The notes under the pieces were generated by a model, which saw only the letters and a program-made list of their open reading frames with translations, did not search any database and was not told where the DNA came from. A stretch of DNA of 64,000 bases, taken from contig JBAZOO010000004.1 in assembly GCA_041648735.1 (NCBI GenBank), positions 84,724-148,723 on the forward strand. Reading direction: 5' to 3'. Positions 49,782-58,031 of this stretch are shown here, piece after piece. The translations under genes and the position numbers were made by a program. This stretch comes from JBAZOO01 sp041648735 (GTDB taxonomy: Bacteria > Verrucomicrobiota > Lentisphaeria > Oligosphaerales > CAITYL01). How positions within the stretch are numbered: the stretch's first letter is position 1; every line of letters begins with the position of its first letter.

Positions 49782-51167
49782 ATGCCTGCCGTCCGCCCCC
49801 CCACACCCTTTGGCCCCGCGCCATCCCGGCGCCAGTTGCACTGGCACCAACTGGAATTCTACGGGCTCGTCAACTTCACGCTCAACACCTTCACCGGCCA
49901 GGAATCGGGGTATGGCGACGAATCGCCGGCGGCCTTCAATCCCGAGTGCTTCGACGCCGGCCAGATCGCCGACGCCGCCCGGATCGCGGGGATGGCCGGG
50001 CTGATCCTGACTTGCAAGCACCACGACGGCTTCTGCCTCTGGCCCTCGCGCTTCACCCACCACTCGGTCCGGCACAGCCCCTGGCGCAACGGCCGGGGGG
50101 ATCTGGTGAAGGAGCTGGCGGCGGCCTGCCACGGGCAGGGGCTGCGCTTCGGCGTCCACCTCTCCCCGTGGGACCGGAACCATCCCGACTATGGCCGCCC
50201 CGGGTACCTTGCCTATTACCGCAACCAGCTTCACGAATTGCTGGCCGACTATGGGCCGCTGTTCGAAATCTGGTTCGCCGGCGGCACCGGCGGCGACGGC
50301 TACTACGGCGGCGCCCGGGAACGGCGCACCATCGCCCAGGCCAGCTATTACGGCTGGGAGGAGACGTGGAAGTTGGCGCGGCTGCTCCAGCCCGAAGCGG
50401 TGCTGTCCAGCGCCGCCGGGCCCGACGTGCGCTGGGTCGGCAATGGGGAAGGCGATCCCGGCGAGCCAGGCTGGAGCCGCCGCGGCGCCGCGGAGTTCGC
50501 GCCCGGCCCAGCCGCGGCCGCTGGCCCCGAGAGCCGGTGGCTGCCGGCGGAGTGCGAGCTCTCCCTCCGCCCTAGCTGGTTCCACCATCCCGCCGAGGAC
50601 GACAAGCTCCGCTCGCCGGAGAAGCTGGAGGATCTCTATTTCCGTTCCGTGGGACAAGGCGCGGCCCTCCTGCTGAACCTGGCGCCCGACCGCCGCGGGC
50701 TGATTCCGGCGGGGGATGTGGCCGTGCTGCAGGAGTTCCGCCGCCGGCTGGATGCCCGCTTTGCCACCAACCTTGCCCGGATGGCCCGCATCCAGGCCAG
50801 CAACGTCCGCGGTGACGATCCCTGTTTCAGTCCGGAGCGGGTGGCGGATGCCCACCCCGAGAGCTACTGGTGCAGCGACGACGCCGCCCCCGCCCCCGAG
50901 ATCATCTTCGATTTCCCCATTCCGGTCAAGATCGCCACCGTCAGCCTGCGGGAGCATCTGCCGCTGGGACAGCGGGTGGAGCGCTTTGCCGTGGACCGCT
51001 GGGATGGCGAGGGCTGGGCCGAGGTGGCCACTGGCGGCGCGATCGGCGCCCGGCGGCTGCTCCGGCTGCCGCCGTGCGAGACGCCGCGGCTGCGGCTGCG
51101 CATCCTCCAGGCCGCCGCCTGCCCCGCCATCGAGCAGGTCGGCCTCTATGCGCCGCCCGCCGCCTGA
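49782..51167 (+). CDS. GH29 alpha-L-fucosidase homologue lacking the nucleophile Asp
   Basis: 461 residues; ATG 49782 has a perfect GGGGAGG upstream. No signal peptide. (beta/alpha)8 domain with HWHQLEFYGLVNFTLNTFTG, LTCKHHDGFCLWPS, FGVHLSPWDRN and a C-terminal F5/8-type or beta-sandwich domain. In GH29 enzymes the nucleophile lies in a WFDGA...GGDGYYGG segment; here it reads EIWFAGGTGGDGYYGG, with Ala166 at the nucleophile position. The protein is therefore probably inactive as a retaining fucosidase, a lectin-like relic, or uses another carboxylate. A TATAGT at 49734-49739 may be its -10 element, without a good -35. Confidence 0.88.
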   Translation: MPAVRPPTPFGPAPSRRQLHWHQLEFYGLVNFTLNTFTGQESGYGDESPAAFNPECFDAGQIADAARIAGMAGLILTCKHHDGFCLWPSRFTHHSVRHSPWRNGRGDLVKELAAACHGQGLRFGVHLSPWDRNHPDYGRPGYLAYYRNQLHELLADYGPLFEIWFAGGTGGDGYYGGARERRTIAQASYYGWEETWKLARLLQPEAVLSSAAGPDVRWVGNGEGDPGEPGWSRRGAAEFAPGPAAAAGPESRWLPAECELSLRPSWFHHPAEDDKLRSPEKLEDLYFRSVGQGAALLLNLAPDRRGLIPAGDVAVLQEFRRRLDARFATNLARMARIQASNVRGDDPCFSPERVADAHPESYWCSDDAAPAPEIIFDFPIPVKIATVSLREHLPLGQRVERFAVDRWDGEGWAEVATGGAIGARRLLRLPPCETPRLRLRILQAAACPAIEQVGLYAPPAA

Positions 51168-51200
51168 CCGGTGGCAGCGGTCCGCCGCCGGGGGTGGCGC

Positions 51201-51917
51201 TCAGAGCCAGCCCTGGAGCCAGCCGGCCGTGGCCAAACCCGCCTCGTAGAGCCATTCCACGGCGCCGGCGACCCCGCGCCATTCCAGCCCCAGCCGGTTG
51301 ACGTAAAGGTCGGCCCCGGCCCGCCACTGCCCGCCAACGGTGAGCATCCCCGCGCTGACGAAGAGGGTGTTGAAGAAGAGGATCAGCGCGAGGGAGGGGA
51401 AGCGCCCGTGCGCCTTCAGGTCCGCCTGTTCCTGGAGCAGCGACTGCACGGTCAGGACCGCATGGAAGGCGAAGGTCAGCCCGCAGCCGGCGAAGAGCAG
51501 CTTCTGCACCAGGGCGGTCGGCGGCCCGTAGGCGAAGCGGAAGATGGCGTAGACCAGCAGCCAGGCCAGGGTGTAGAAGGGGACGAAATAGGGGGCGAGG
51601 GTGATCCACAGGTTCGGGTTCTGCACCGCCACGCTGCCGCCCTTGGTGCTCACCTTGAGGTCGCCCGTGTGCCGCAGGAACAGCTTGGCCGCGAACCAGT
51701 GGGTCAGTTCATGGCCGAAGACGTAGAAGACTTGCAGCCGCGAGACGAAGGTGAACCAGACGCCGCCGGCGGCGAAGCTGAGGAGGAAGGGGAGGAGCTG
51801 GTTTTCCAGGCTGTAGGGCTTCGGCAGCGCCGCCAGGGTCCAGAGCAGGCCGGCGGTGAGGAAGAGCAGCAGCAGGCCGGCCAGGGTTCGCAGGAAGTTC
51901 ACAAGCCATTTCTTCAT
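51201..51917 (-). CDS. Membrane protein with HExxH zinc-protease-like motif
   Basis: 238 residues; AAGGAG 8 nt before ATG 51917. Hydrophobic segments at about 8-30, 38-56, 110-130, 140-160 and 175-195. The motif FGHELTHWFAAKLF near residue 70 is an HExxH metallopeptidase signature embedded in a membrane context, and NPNLWITLAPYFVPFYTLAW resembles the second conserved region of M50-type proteases, though without the exact NPDG. Likely an intramembrane-type metallopeptidase or a degenerate relative; the substrate is unknown. 12 bp downstream of ymdB in the coaBC operon. Confidence 0.7.
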   Translation of the reverse strand: MKKWLVNFLRTLAGLLLLFLTAGLLWTLAALPKPYSLENQLLPFLLSFAAGGVWFTFVSRLQVFYVFGHELTHWFAAKLFLRHTGDLKVSTKGGSVAVQNPNLWITLAPYFVPFYTLAWLLVYAIFRFAYGPPTALVQKLLFAGCGLTFAFHAVLTVQSLLQEQADLKAHGRFPSLALILFFNTLFVSAGMLTVGGQWRAGADLYVNRLGLEWRGVAGAVEWLYEAGLATAGWLQGWL

Positions 51918-51929
51918 CGCTGGGGCTCC

Positions 51930-52730
51930 TTACAGGCTGCCGTCGGGCAAGTCGCGGACGACGCGGGTGAGGGTGAGCGCCTTGCCGGTGCGGGGATCGA
52001 TCTCCGCCACCAGCCCCTGCAAACGGGTGCCATGCTCGACGACGGTGAAATGCCCTGGCATTCCGGTGACGAAGCGGCGGAGGACGGGGGCGATGGCCCG
52101 CCCCAGGACCGACTCGCGGGCGCCGACCATGCCGACGTCGCAGATCATCCCGGTGCCGTGCGGCAGCACCTGCTCGTCGGCCGTCGGGACATGGGTGTGG
52201 GTGCCGAAGACCAGCGAGGCGCGGCCGTCCAGGTGGCGGGCCATGGCGATCTTCTCGCTGGTGGCTTCGGCATGGATGTCGACGAGGATCACCTTTGCCT
52301 TGGGCGCCAGCTCCTCCAAGGCGCGGTCGGCGGCGCGGAAGGGGCAGTCGGAGCTGAAGGGCATGAAGACGCGCCCCAGCAGGTTGACGACGCCGACGGG
52401 GGTGCCGTCGGCGGCGGTGTAGAGGGCCCAGCCGCGGCCGGGCTGCTGGGCGGGCAGGTTGGCCGGGCGGAGCACGTTCGGCGCGCTCTTGATCTCCTCC
52501 ACGAACTCCTTCTGGTCCCAGACATGGTCGCCGCTGGTGACCACGTCCACGGCGCGGCAGAGCCAGAGTTCGTCCAGGCATTTGCGGGTGAGGCCGCCGC
52601 CGCCGGCCATGTTTTCGCCGTTGGCGACGCAGAAGGCGCAGCCGAACTCCGCGCGCAGTTGCGGGGCGAGGGTGGCGACGGCGCGGCGGCCGCCTTTGCC
52701 CACAATGTCACCGATGATCAGGATTTTCAT
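51930..52730 (-). CDS. YmdB-family metallophosphoesterase
   Basis: 266 residues from ATG 52730 (MKILIIGDIVGKGGRRAV). Calcineurin-fold dinuclear metal enzyme of the TIGR00282/YmdB family; characterised members cleave 2',3'-cyclic nucleotides. Metal ligands: GDIVG, NGEN, SGDHVWDQKE, DIHAEATSEK and GTHTHVPTADEQ. Full family length. No Shine-Dalgarno is seen before the start, and a pyrimidine run occupies that place. Second gene after coaBC (28-bp gap). Confidence 0.92.
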   Translation of the reverse strand: MKILIIGDIVGKGGRRAVATLAPQLRAEFGCAFCVANGENMAGGGGLTRKCLDELWLCRAVDVVTSGDHVWDQKEFVEEIKSAPNVLRPANLPAQQPGRGWALYTAADGTPVGVVNLLGRVFMPFSSDCPFRAADRALEELAPKAKVILVDIHAEATSEKIAMARHLDGRASLVFGTHTHVPTADEQVLPHGTGMICDVGMVGARESVLGRAIAPVLRRFVTGMPGHFTVVEHGTRLQGLVAEIDPRTGKALTLTRVVRDLPDGSL

Positions 52731-52758
52731 GAAGGGAAGAGGGGATCCGATGGGGGAG

Positions 52759-53982
52759 TCAGGTGTCGGCGAGGAAAAGGTCGAGCAGGCGCGCCGCCAG
52801 GTCGGCCTTGGGCATTTTCGGCAGGTGGCGCGGCGGCGTGGCGGGGTCGGCGGCGAAGACGGTCGCCTCGTTCTCGTCGCGGTCGAAGCCGATGTCCGGG
52901 CGGCTGACGTCATTGGCGACGATCCAGTCGAGCCGCTTCCGCGCCAGCTTGGCCTGGGCGAACTCCGCCAGCCGCTCCGTCTCCGCCGCGAAGCCGGCGA
53001 CCTTCTGCCCCGGCCGCTTCAGGGCGGCGATGCTGGCCAGGATGTCCTCGGTCGGCTCCAGCCGCAGGGTGCGCGGTGCCGCCCCTTTCTTGAGCTTCTG
53101 CCCGGCCACGGTTGCGGGGCGGTAGTCGGCGACGGCGGCGGCCATGACCAGCAGCGCGGCGTCCGCGAACTCGGCCTTCACCGCCGCCGCCATTTCCGCG
53201 GCGGTTTCGACGCTGACCAGGCGGCAGCCGGCCGGCGGCGGCAGGTGGACGGGGCCGGAGACGAGCACCACCTCGTGCCCGGCGGCGGCGGCGGCGGCGG
53301 CCAGGGCGTACCCCATCTTGCCGCTGGAACGGTTCGTCAGGTAGCGGACAGGATCCAGCGCCTCGCGGGTCGGCCCGGCGGTGACCACGACCTTCACCGG
53401 CCGCGCCGCCCGGCGGACCTTGCCCGCCGCCGTGGTGGCCAGCCGTTCGCGCACGGCTTGGACGATTGCGGCCGGCGCGGCCAGGCGCCCGGTGCCGACG
53501 TCGCCACAGGCGACCGCCCCCGCCTCGGGGCCGATGAAAACCACCCCACGCTCCCGCAGCCGCCGGCAGTTCTCCTGAACGGCCGGATGCTCCCACATCC
53601 GCGGGTTCATGGCCGGCGCCACCAGCAGCGGGCCGGTGTGCGCGAGCGCGAAGGTGCTCAGTGCGTCGTCGGCCAGCCCCCAGGCCAGCTTGGCGAGGCA
53701 GTTGGCGGTGCAGGGGGCAATGAGCAGCAGGCGGGCGCGCTCGGCCAGGGCGATGTGCTCCGGCTCCCATTCCGGGGCCGCCCACAGGTCGGTGGCCACC
53801 GGGTTGCGCGAGAGGGTGAAGAAGGTCTGCGGCTGCACCAGCTTCGTCGCCGCCGCGGTCATGATCACCTGCACCTCGACGCCGGCCTGGACGAGGGCGC
53901 TGGCCACCTCCGCCGCCTTGTAGGCGGCAATGGAGCCGGTCACCCCGAGCACGACGCAGCCGTTGTCCGTCCCTTTGGGCAT
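52759..53982 (-). CDS. coaBC: Bifunctional phosphopantothenoylcysteine decarboxylase / phosphopantothenate-cysteine ligase
   Basis: 407 residues; AAGGAT about 8 nt before ATG 53982. CoaC half: VLGVTGSIAAYKA flavin-binding start, PAMNPRMWEHPAVQ, and the catalytic-Cys substrate flap VACGDVGTGRLA. CoaB half from about residue 195: VVTAGPTREALDPVRYLTNRSSGKMGYALA (broken here only for length), AAVADYRP, PTEDIL and the C-terminal VANDVS. Two consecutive steps of CoA synthesis, complementing coaD at 34.6 kb. One GCGGAATCCGC palindrome lies 28 bp upstream of the start. Confidence 0.95.
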   Translation of the reverse strand: MPKGTDNGCVVLGVTGSIAAYKAAEVASALVQAGVEVQVIMTAAATKLVQPQTFFTLSRNPVATDLWAAPEWEPEHIALAERARLLLIAPCTANCLAKLAWGLADDALSTFALAHTGPLLVAPAMNPRMWEHPAVQENCRRLRERGVVFIGPEAGAVACGDVGTGRLAAPAAIVQAVRERLATTAAGKVRRAARPVKVVVTAGPTREALDPVRYLTNRSSGKMGYALAAAAAAAGHEVVLVSGPVHLPPPAGCRLVSVETAAEMAAAVKAEFADAALLVMAAAVADYRPATVAGQKLKKGAAPRTLRLEPTEDILASIAALKRPGQKVAGFAAETERLAEFAQAKLARKRLDWIVANDVSRPDIGFDRDENEATVFAADPATPPRHLPKMPKADLAARLLDLFLADT

Positions 53983-54070
53983 GATTCACGATCCTTGCCG
54001 GCGCCTGGCGCGGAATCCGCAAGGGCCTTGCCTGGATAATGTAGCCGTCCGGCCGGGGCTTGCCGGCGGA

Positions 54071-54099
54071 TTGTCAATTCCGCGAAAGCCAACTATACT
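54071..54099 (+). promoter_or_regulatory. Sigma-70 promoter of the 54.1-kb unknown gene
   Basis: TTGTCA (54071-54076), 17-bp spacer, TATACT (54094-54099); predicted start near 54106, about 32 nt before ATG 54138. Each box differs from consensus at one position only, making this one of the strongest promoters in the window. Confidence 0.75.
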
Positions 54100-54137
54100 T
54101 GGCCAGTGACGAGGGCCATTGGCAGACGGGGGCGGCC

Positions 54138-55172
54138 ATGCTCGGAACCGTCAAAACCGATTTGGGGAAGACAACGATCGAGGGGGTGCCGCCGCTCCGC
54201 TTCCGCGCGGGGATGGACAACCAGTTGGTGGGGGTCGTCCAAGCCGCCCTGGCGGCGATTGGCGACCGCCGCCCCTATGACGAGCTGATGGGGCTTTCCG
54301 CCGCCGCCTTCCGCCTCTTCTTCTTCCGCTCGGGCTGGAATCCCCTGGCGCCGGACCTGATGGTCGGCTATCCGCACGCGAAACGGCTGTTCGCGGCCCT
54401 CGGCTACGAAGTCGAGATCCTCGACTGCGCCCAGGCCGACGCCGGCGAACGCGCCCGGCTGCAACGGCTGGTCACGGCCAGCATCGACCGGGGGACGCCG
54501 GTCATCGCCCGCAACATCGACGGCCACGGCCGCTACGGCGTAATCTTCGGCCACGCCAGCTCCACCCAGAACTTCTATTGCCGGACCTACGATGCGCCGC
54601 CCGGCGGCGCCACCCTGCTCCAAGGCTGGCCATGGCATCTCTTCTTCCTGATCTGCCGCCACCCCGCCAGCGACCGCCGCCTGACCGCGCTCCGCAGCCT
54701 CATGGAATGCCTGGAGCTGGCGGCCACCCCCACCTTCCTCCACGCTGGCCAGCCGCTGGCCAGCGGCGATGACGCCTTCCAGGAATGGCTGGACCGGCTG
54801 GCGGACGAGGCCCCCCTTGCCGCCCTGCCGCCCCCCCAGTTCGAGGCCGCCGCCGCCGCCAACGGCTGGCTCTACCTCGCCTTCACCGACGCTCGCGCCG
54901 CCGCCAGCCGCTACCTCGACGCCCTAGCCCATGAGTTCGAGCCCGCCCCCGCCCTCCGGCTCCGCGCCGCCGCCAGCCGCTACCGGGAAGCCGCGGAACG
55001 GCTTGCCGCGGGCTGGCCCGCCGTCCCCTGGCAGGCCACGCCGGCGGCGGGCCGCCCCTGGACCGCCGAGATGCGCCGCGCCCAGGCTGACGTCCTCCGC
55101 CAGGTGCGCGGACTCGAGGCCCAGGCCATTATCGAAGTGGATGCCGCCCTCCACGTCACGACCATTGGTTGA
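54138..55172 (+). CDS. Unknown protein with BtrH/C39-like N-terminal fold
   Basis: 344 residues from ATG 54138 (GGGGG a few bases upstream). The N-terminal 170 residues (GMDNQLVGVVQAALAAIG, YDELMGLSAAAFRLFFF, VGYPHAKRLFAALGYEVEIL, GTPVIARNIDGHGRYGVIFG) look like the BtrH-N / peptidase-C39-like family, in which a helical domain precedes a small beta domain. The active-site cysteine position is not a cysteine here, so a non-catalytic role is likely. The C-terminal half is helical and Ala-rich. No enzymatic function can be assigned. Monocistronic behind a strong promoter and convergent with gmk. Confidence 0.6.
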   Translation: MLGTVKTDLGKTTIEGVPPLRFRAGMDNQLVGVVQAALAAIGDRRPYDELMGLSAAAFRLFFFRSGWNPLAPDLMVGYPHAKRLFAALGYEVEILDCAQADAGERARLQRLVTASIDRGTPVIARNIDGHGRYGVIFGHASSTQNFYCRTYDAPPGGATLLQGWPWHLFFLICRHPASDRRLTALRSLMECLELAATPTFLHAGQPLASGDDAFQEWLDRLADEAPLAALPPPQFEAAAAANGWLYLAFTDARAAASRYLDALAHEFEPAPALRLRAAASRYREAAERLAAGWPAVPWQATPAAGRPWTAEMRRAQADVLRQVRGLEAQAIIEVDAALHVTTIG

Positions 55173-55175
55173 ACG

Positions 55176-55197
55176 CGCCCCGGCCGCCGGCGGGGCG
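55176..55197. terminator. Hairpin between convergent genes
   Basis: CGCCCCG/CGGGGCG (55176-55182 and 55191-55197) with an 8-nt loop fills the 27-bp gap between the unknown gene and gmk. No T-run on either side, so any termination would be intrinsic-weak or Rho-assisted. Confidence 0.4.
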
Positions 55198-55199
55198 GG

Positions 55200-55820
55200 T
55201 CAGCCGGCAAACGGATCCCACGCCAGCCCCGCCGTCCGGCAGCGGGCGGCCCGGATGATCGCCGCCAGTTCGGCGACCGCCGCTTCAATTTGGTCATTGA
55301 CGACCAAGAAATCGTACTCCGCCCACGCCGCCAGCTCGCGGCGGGCATTGGCCAGCCGCCGGCGGATGGCCTCCTCCGGATCCGTGGCGCGTGTCCGCAG
55401 CCGCCGTTCCAGTTCCGCGAGGGAGGGGGGGGCCAGGAAGACATAGACGGCGCGGCGGCCGGCCAGCGTCGCCGTGGCGCGTTCCCGCACCTGGCGCATC
55501 CCCTGGACATCAATGTCGAGCAGGACATCCGCCCCCCGCTCCAGGTGCGGCTCCACCTCGGCGCGCAGGGTGCCGTAGTAGTTCCCGTGGACCTCGGCAT
55601 GTTCGAGGAACTCGTCGGCGGCGATCGCCGCCTCGAAGGCGGCGCGGGAGAGGAAATGGTAGTCGCGCCCGCCCTGCTCCCCGGGCCGCGGCGGCCGGGT
55701 TGTGCAGGAGACCGAGAAATGCAGCGGCTGCGTCGCCAGCAACTGCCGGCAGACCGTGCTTTTGCCGGCGCCGCTGGGGCCGGAAAGCACCACCACGCAT
55801 CCTGTCCACACGCTGGTCAC
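55200..55820 (-). CDS. gmk: Guanylate kinase
   Basis: 206 residues from a GTG start at 55820, chosen because GGGGAGG lies 6-7 nt upstream and the P-loop follows at the proper distance; longer open frame upstream runs into speA. ATP-binding GPSGAGKSTVC, GMP-binding TTRPPRPGEQGGRDYHFLS, and Walker-B-like LLDIDVQG. Phosphorylates GMP to GDP. 49 bp downstream of speA. Confidence 0.95.
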   Translation of the reverse strand: MTSVWTGCVVVLSGPSGAGKSTVCRQLLATQPLHFSVSCTTRPPRPGEQGGRDYHFLSRAAFEAAIAADEFLEHAEVHGNYYGTLRAEVEPHLERGADVLLDIDVQGMRQVRERATATLAGRRAVYVFLAPPSLAELERRLRTRATDPEEAIRRRLANARRELAAWAEYDFLVVNDQIEAAVAELAAIIRAARCRTAGLAWDPFAG

Positions 55821-55869
55821 GACAACCTCCCCGTCCGGCACGGTCCATCCCTGGGCGGTCCGCCGCCGG

Positions 55870-57786
55870 TCACTGCTCGAAATAGGTGTAGCCGCGCAAG
55901 CCAGTTTCGTAGGCCTGGACGATTTCGCGGCGATCGCCGACGCTGATCCGGCCGGCACGCACCGACTGCTCGGCCAGGCGGCGCACCCGGTCCAGCATCT
56001 CCTTGGGATCATATTCGACGACCGAGAGCACGTCGGAGACCGAATCCCCTTCGATCTCGCGGTCGTACTCGATCTCGCCATCGTCGGTGACGCGGATGCT
56101 GACCACGTGGGTGTCGCCCAGCAGGTTGTGCAGGTCGCCGAGCGTCTCCTGGTAGGCGCCGACCAGGAAGGCGGCGAGGACGTAATCCTCGCTCTCCTTC
56201 AGCGGGTGGAGCGGCAGCACGTGCTTGACGTCGTGCAGGTCAATGAACCGGTCGATCTTGCCGTCGCAGTCGCAGGTGATGTCGGAAAGGGTGGCCAGCA
56301 CGGTGGGGCGTTCCTTGAGCCGATGGATCGGCATGATCGGGAAGAGCTGCTCGATCGCCCAGGCGTCGGGGAGCGACTGGAAGACGCTGAAGTTGCAGTA
56401 GTAGACGTCGGCCAACGCCGCCTCCAGCCCCTCGAACTCGTCGGGGATGTATTTCTTGTTGGCCGTCTCCCGGCTGATCCGGGCGAGGATGTGCCAGAAG
56501 ATTTGTTCGGCGGTGGCCCGTTCGCGGAGAGTCATCTCGCCGTGGAGGAAGCGCTGCCGCACCTCGTCGCGGTAGAACATGGCGTCGTGGTAGAGTTCCT
56601 GGAAGTTCTTGGCGGTGATGGAGTTGCTGATCTCCAGCAGGTTGCGCAGCAGCTCATGGCTCGCCTCCGGCAGCTTTTCGGGGACGCCGTGGGACTCCAG
56701 GCGGCTGGCGTCGAGGACGTTGAACAGCAGCACCGAGTAGTAGGCGACGGTGGCGCGCCCGGATTCGCTGATGATCGTCGGATGCGCCACCCCCGCCTTG
56801 TCGGTGGCGGCCATGATCTGCTCGACGATGTCGACGCAGTATTCGTCAAGGGTGTAGTTGCTGGAGCTGGGGAAATTGGTGTGCGACCCGTCGTAGTCCA
56901 CCGCCAGCCCGCCGCCAATGTCGAAGATCCCCATCGCCGCCCCCTCCCGGGCCAGGTCGACGTAGACCCGCGCCGCCTCCGCAATCCCGGCACGGATGTT
57001 GCGGATGTTGGGGATCTGCGAGCCGAGGTGGTAGTGCAGCATCCGCAGGCAATCCAACTGGTTGCGGGAACGCAGGGTGTCCACCACGTCAATGATCTGC
57101 GCCGTGTTCAGCCCGAAGACGCTGCGGTCGCCGCCCGATTCCGACCAGTGCCCGCCGGCCTTGGAGGAGAGCTTGACCCGGATCCCCAGGCAGGGCTTGA
57201 CGTCGAGCCGCCGGGCCCGGTCGAGGACCAGCGCCAGCTCCCCCGGCATCTCCAGGACGATGATCGTCTGCAGCCCCATCTTCTGCGCCTGCAACGCCAA
57301 ATCAATGAACTCCTCGTCCTTGTAGCCGTTGCAGACGATGTAGGCCTCGGGATCGTGCATGTAGGCGATCGCCGCCATCAGCTCCGCCTTGCTCCCCGCC
57401 TCCAGCCCGTGATGGTAGCGCCGCCCGAAGCGGGTCAGCTCCTCGATCACCTGCTGCTGCTGGTTGACCTTGATCGGGTAGACGCCGCGGAACGGCCCCT
57501 TGTAGCCCACCTGCGCCATCGCCTTGCGGAACGATTCGTTGACCAGCGCCAGCCGCGAGTCCAGGATGTCGCCAAACCGCAGCAGCACCGGCAGGCTCAG
57601 CCCCCGCGCCTTCAGGTCGGCCACCACCTGCTTGAGGCTGACCGCCACCGCCGGGTCGCCGTTCCGCGGCTTGACCACCACCTCGCCGCTCTTGGAAATG
57701 TCGAAATAGCCCAGACCCCAGTTGCGGACGCCGTACAGCTCCGCCGCATCCTGGATGGTCCAGCGCTCCAGCGCCCCGTTCTTCAT
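55870..57786 (-). CDS. speA: Biosynthetic arginine decarboxylase
   Basis: 638 residues from ATG 57786; a GTG at 57795 has a better-placed AAGGA and may be used. PLP enzyme (fold III) converting arginine to agmatine in polyamine synthesis. PLP lysine in GVYPIKVNQQQQVI near residue 104, LGSQIPNIRNI, DIGGGLAVDYDGS, and ISESGRATVAYYSVLLF. The C-terminal active-site motif usually written CDSDG is CDCDG here (DITCDCDGKIDRFID), a Ser-to-Cys change beside the catalytic cysteine. Length matches the long SpeA family. A GGRATC hexamer array sits 36 bp upstream of the start. Confidence 0.95.
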   Translation of the reverse strand: MKNGALERWTIQDAAELYGVRNWGLGYFDISKSGEVVVKPRNGDPAVAVSLKQVVADLKARGLSLPVLLRFGDILDSRLALVNESFRKAMAQVGYKGPFRGVYPIKVNQQQQVIEELTRFGRRYHHGLEAGSKAELMAAIAYMHDPEAYIVCNGYKDEEFIDLALQAQKMGLQTIIVLEMPGELALVLDRARRLDVKPCLGIRVKLSSKAGGHWSESGGDRSVFGLNTAQIIDVVDTLRSRNQLDCLRMLHYHLGSQIPNIRNIRAGIAEAARVYVDLAREGAAMGIFDIGGGLAVDYDGSHTNFPSSSNYTLDEYCVDIVEQIMAATDKAGVAHPTIISESGRATVAYYSVLLFNVLDASRLESHGVPEKLPEASHELLRNLLEISNSITAKNFQELYHDAMFYRDEVRQRFLHGEMTLRERATAEQIFWHILARISRETANKKYIPDEFEGLEAALADVYYCNFSVFQSLPDAWAIEQLFPIMPIHRLKERPTVLATLSDITCDCDGKIDRFIDLHDVKHVLPLHPLKESEDYVLAAFLVGAYQETLGDLHNLLGDTHVVSIRVTDDGEIEYDREIEGDSVSDVLSVVEYDPKEMLDRVRRLAEQSVRAGRISVGDRREIVQAYETGLRGYTYFEQ

Positions 57787-57821
57787 TGGCGTCACATCTT
57801 TCCTTGGCCAGAATCGCTGTC

Positions 57822-57851
57822 GGGATTGGAATCGGAATCGGGATCGGCATC
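57822..57851. repeat. Degenerate hexanucleotide repeat upstream of speA
   Basis: Five consecutive units GGGATT, GGAATC, GGAATC, GGGATC, GGCATC, followed 20 bp later by an inverted version (GATCCCGATT at 57871-57880). Located in the speA leader. Confidence 0.75.
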
Positions 57852-57916
57852 GAGTTCCAGCCCCGATGGCGATCCCGATTGCCTGGAGCTGCCCATGGGC
57901 TGGCCAAAAGTCCAGT

Positions 57917-57945
57917 AACATAAAATCACCCGCCCCCCCGCGCAA
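57917..57945 (-). promoter_or_regulatory. Weak promoter candidate for speA
   Basis: Minus strand TTGCGC (57940-57945), 17-bp spacer, TATGTT (57917-57922), inside a local AT-rich stretch. If used, the 120-nt leader would contain the hexamer repeats. Confidence 0.35.
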
Positions 57946-58031
57946 GGGGATCCCCACCCACGCCTGCCATGATGCCGCGGGCTACGGGCATTGAAGGCCC
58001 CGATGGGCCTGGGCCACGTTGGGTTGGGGGG

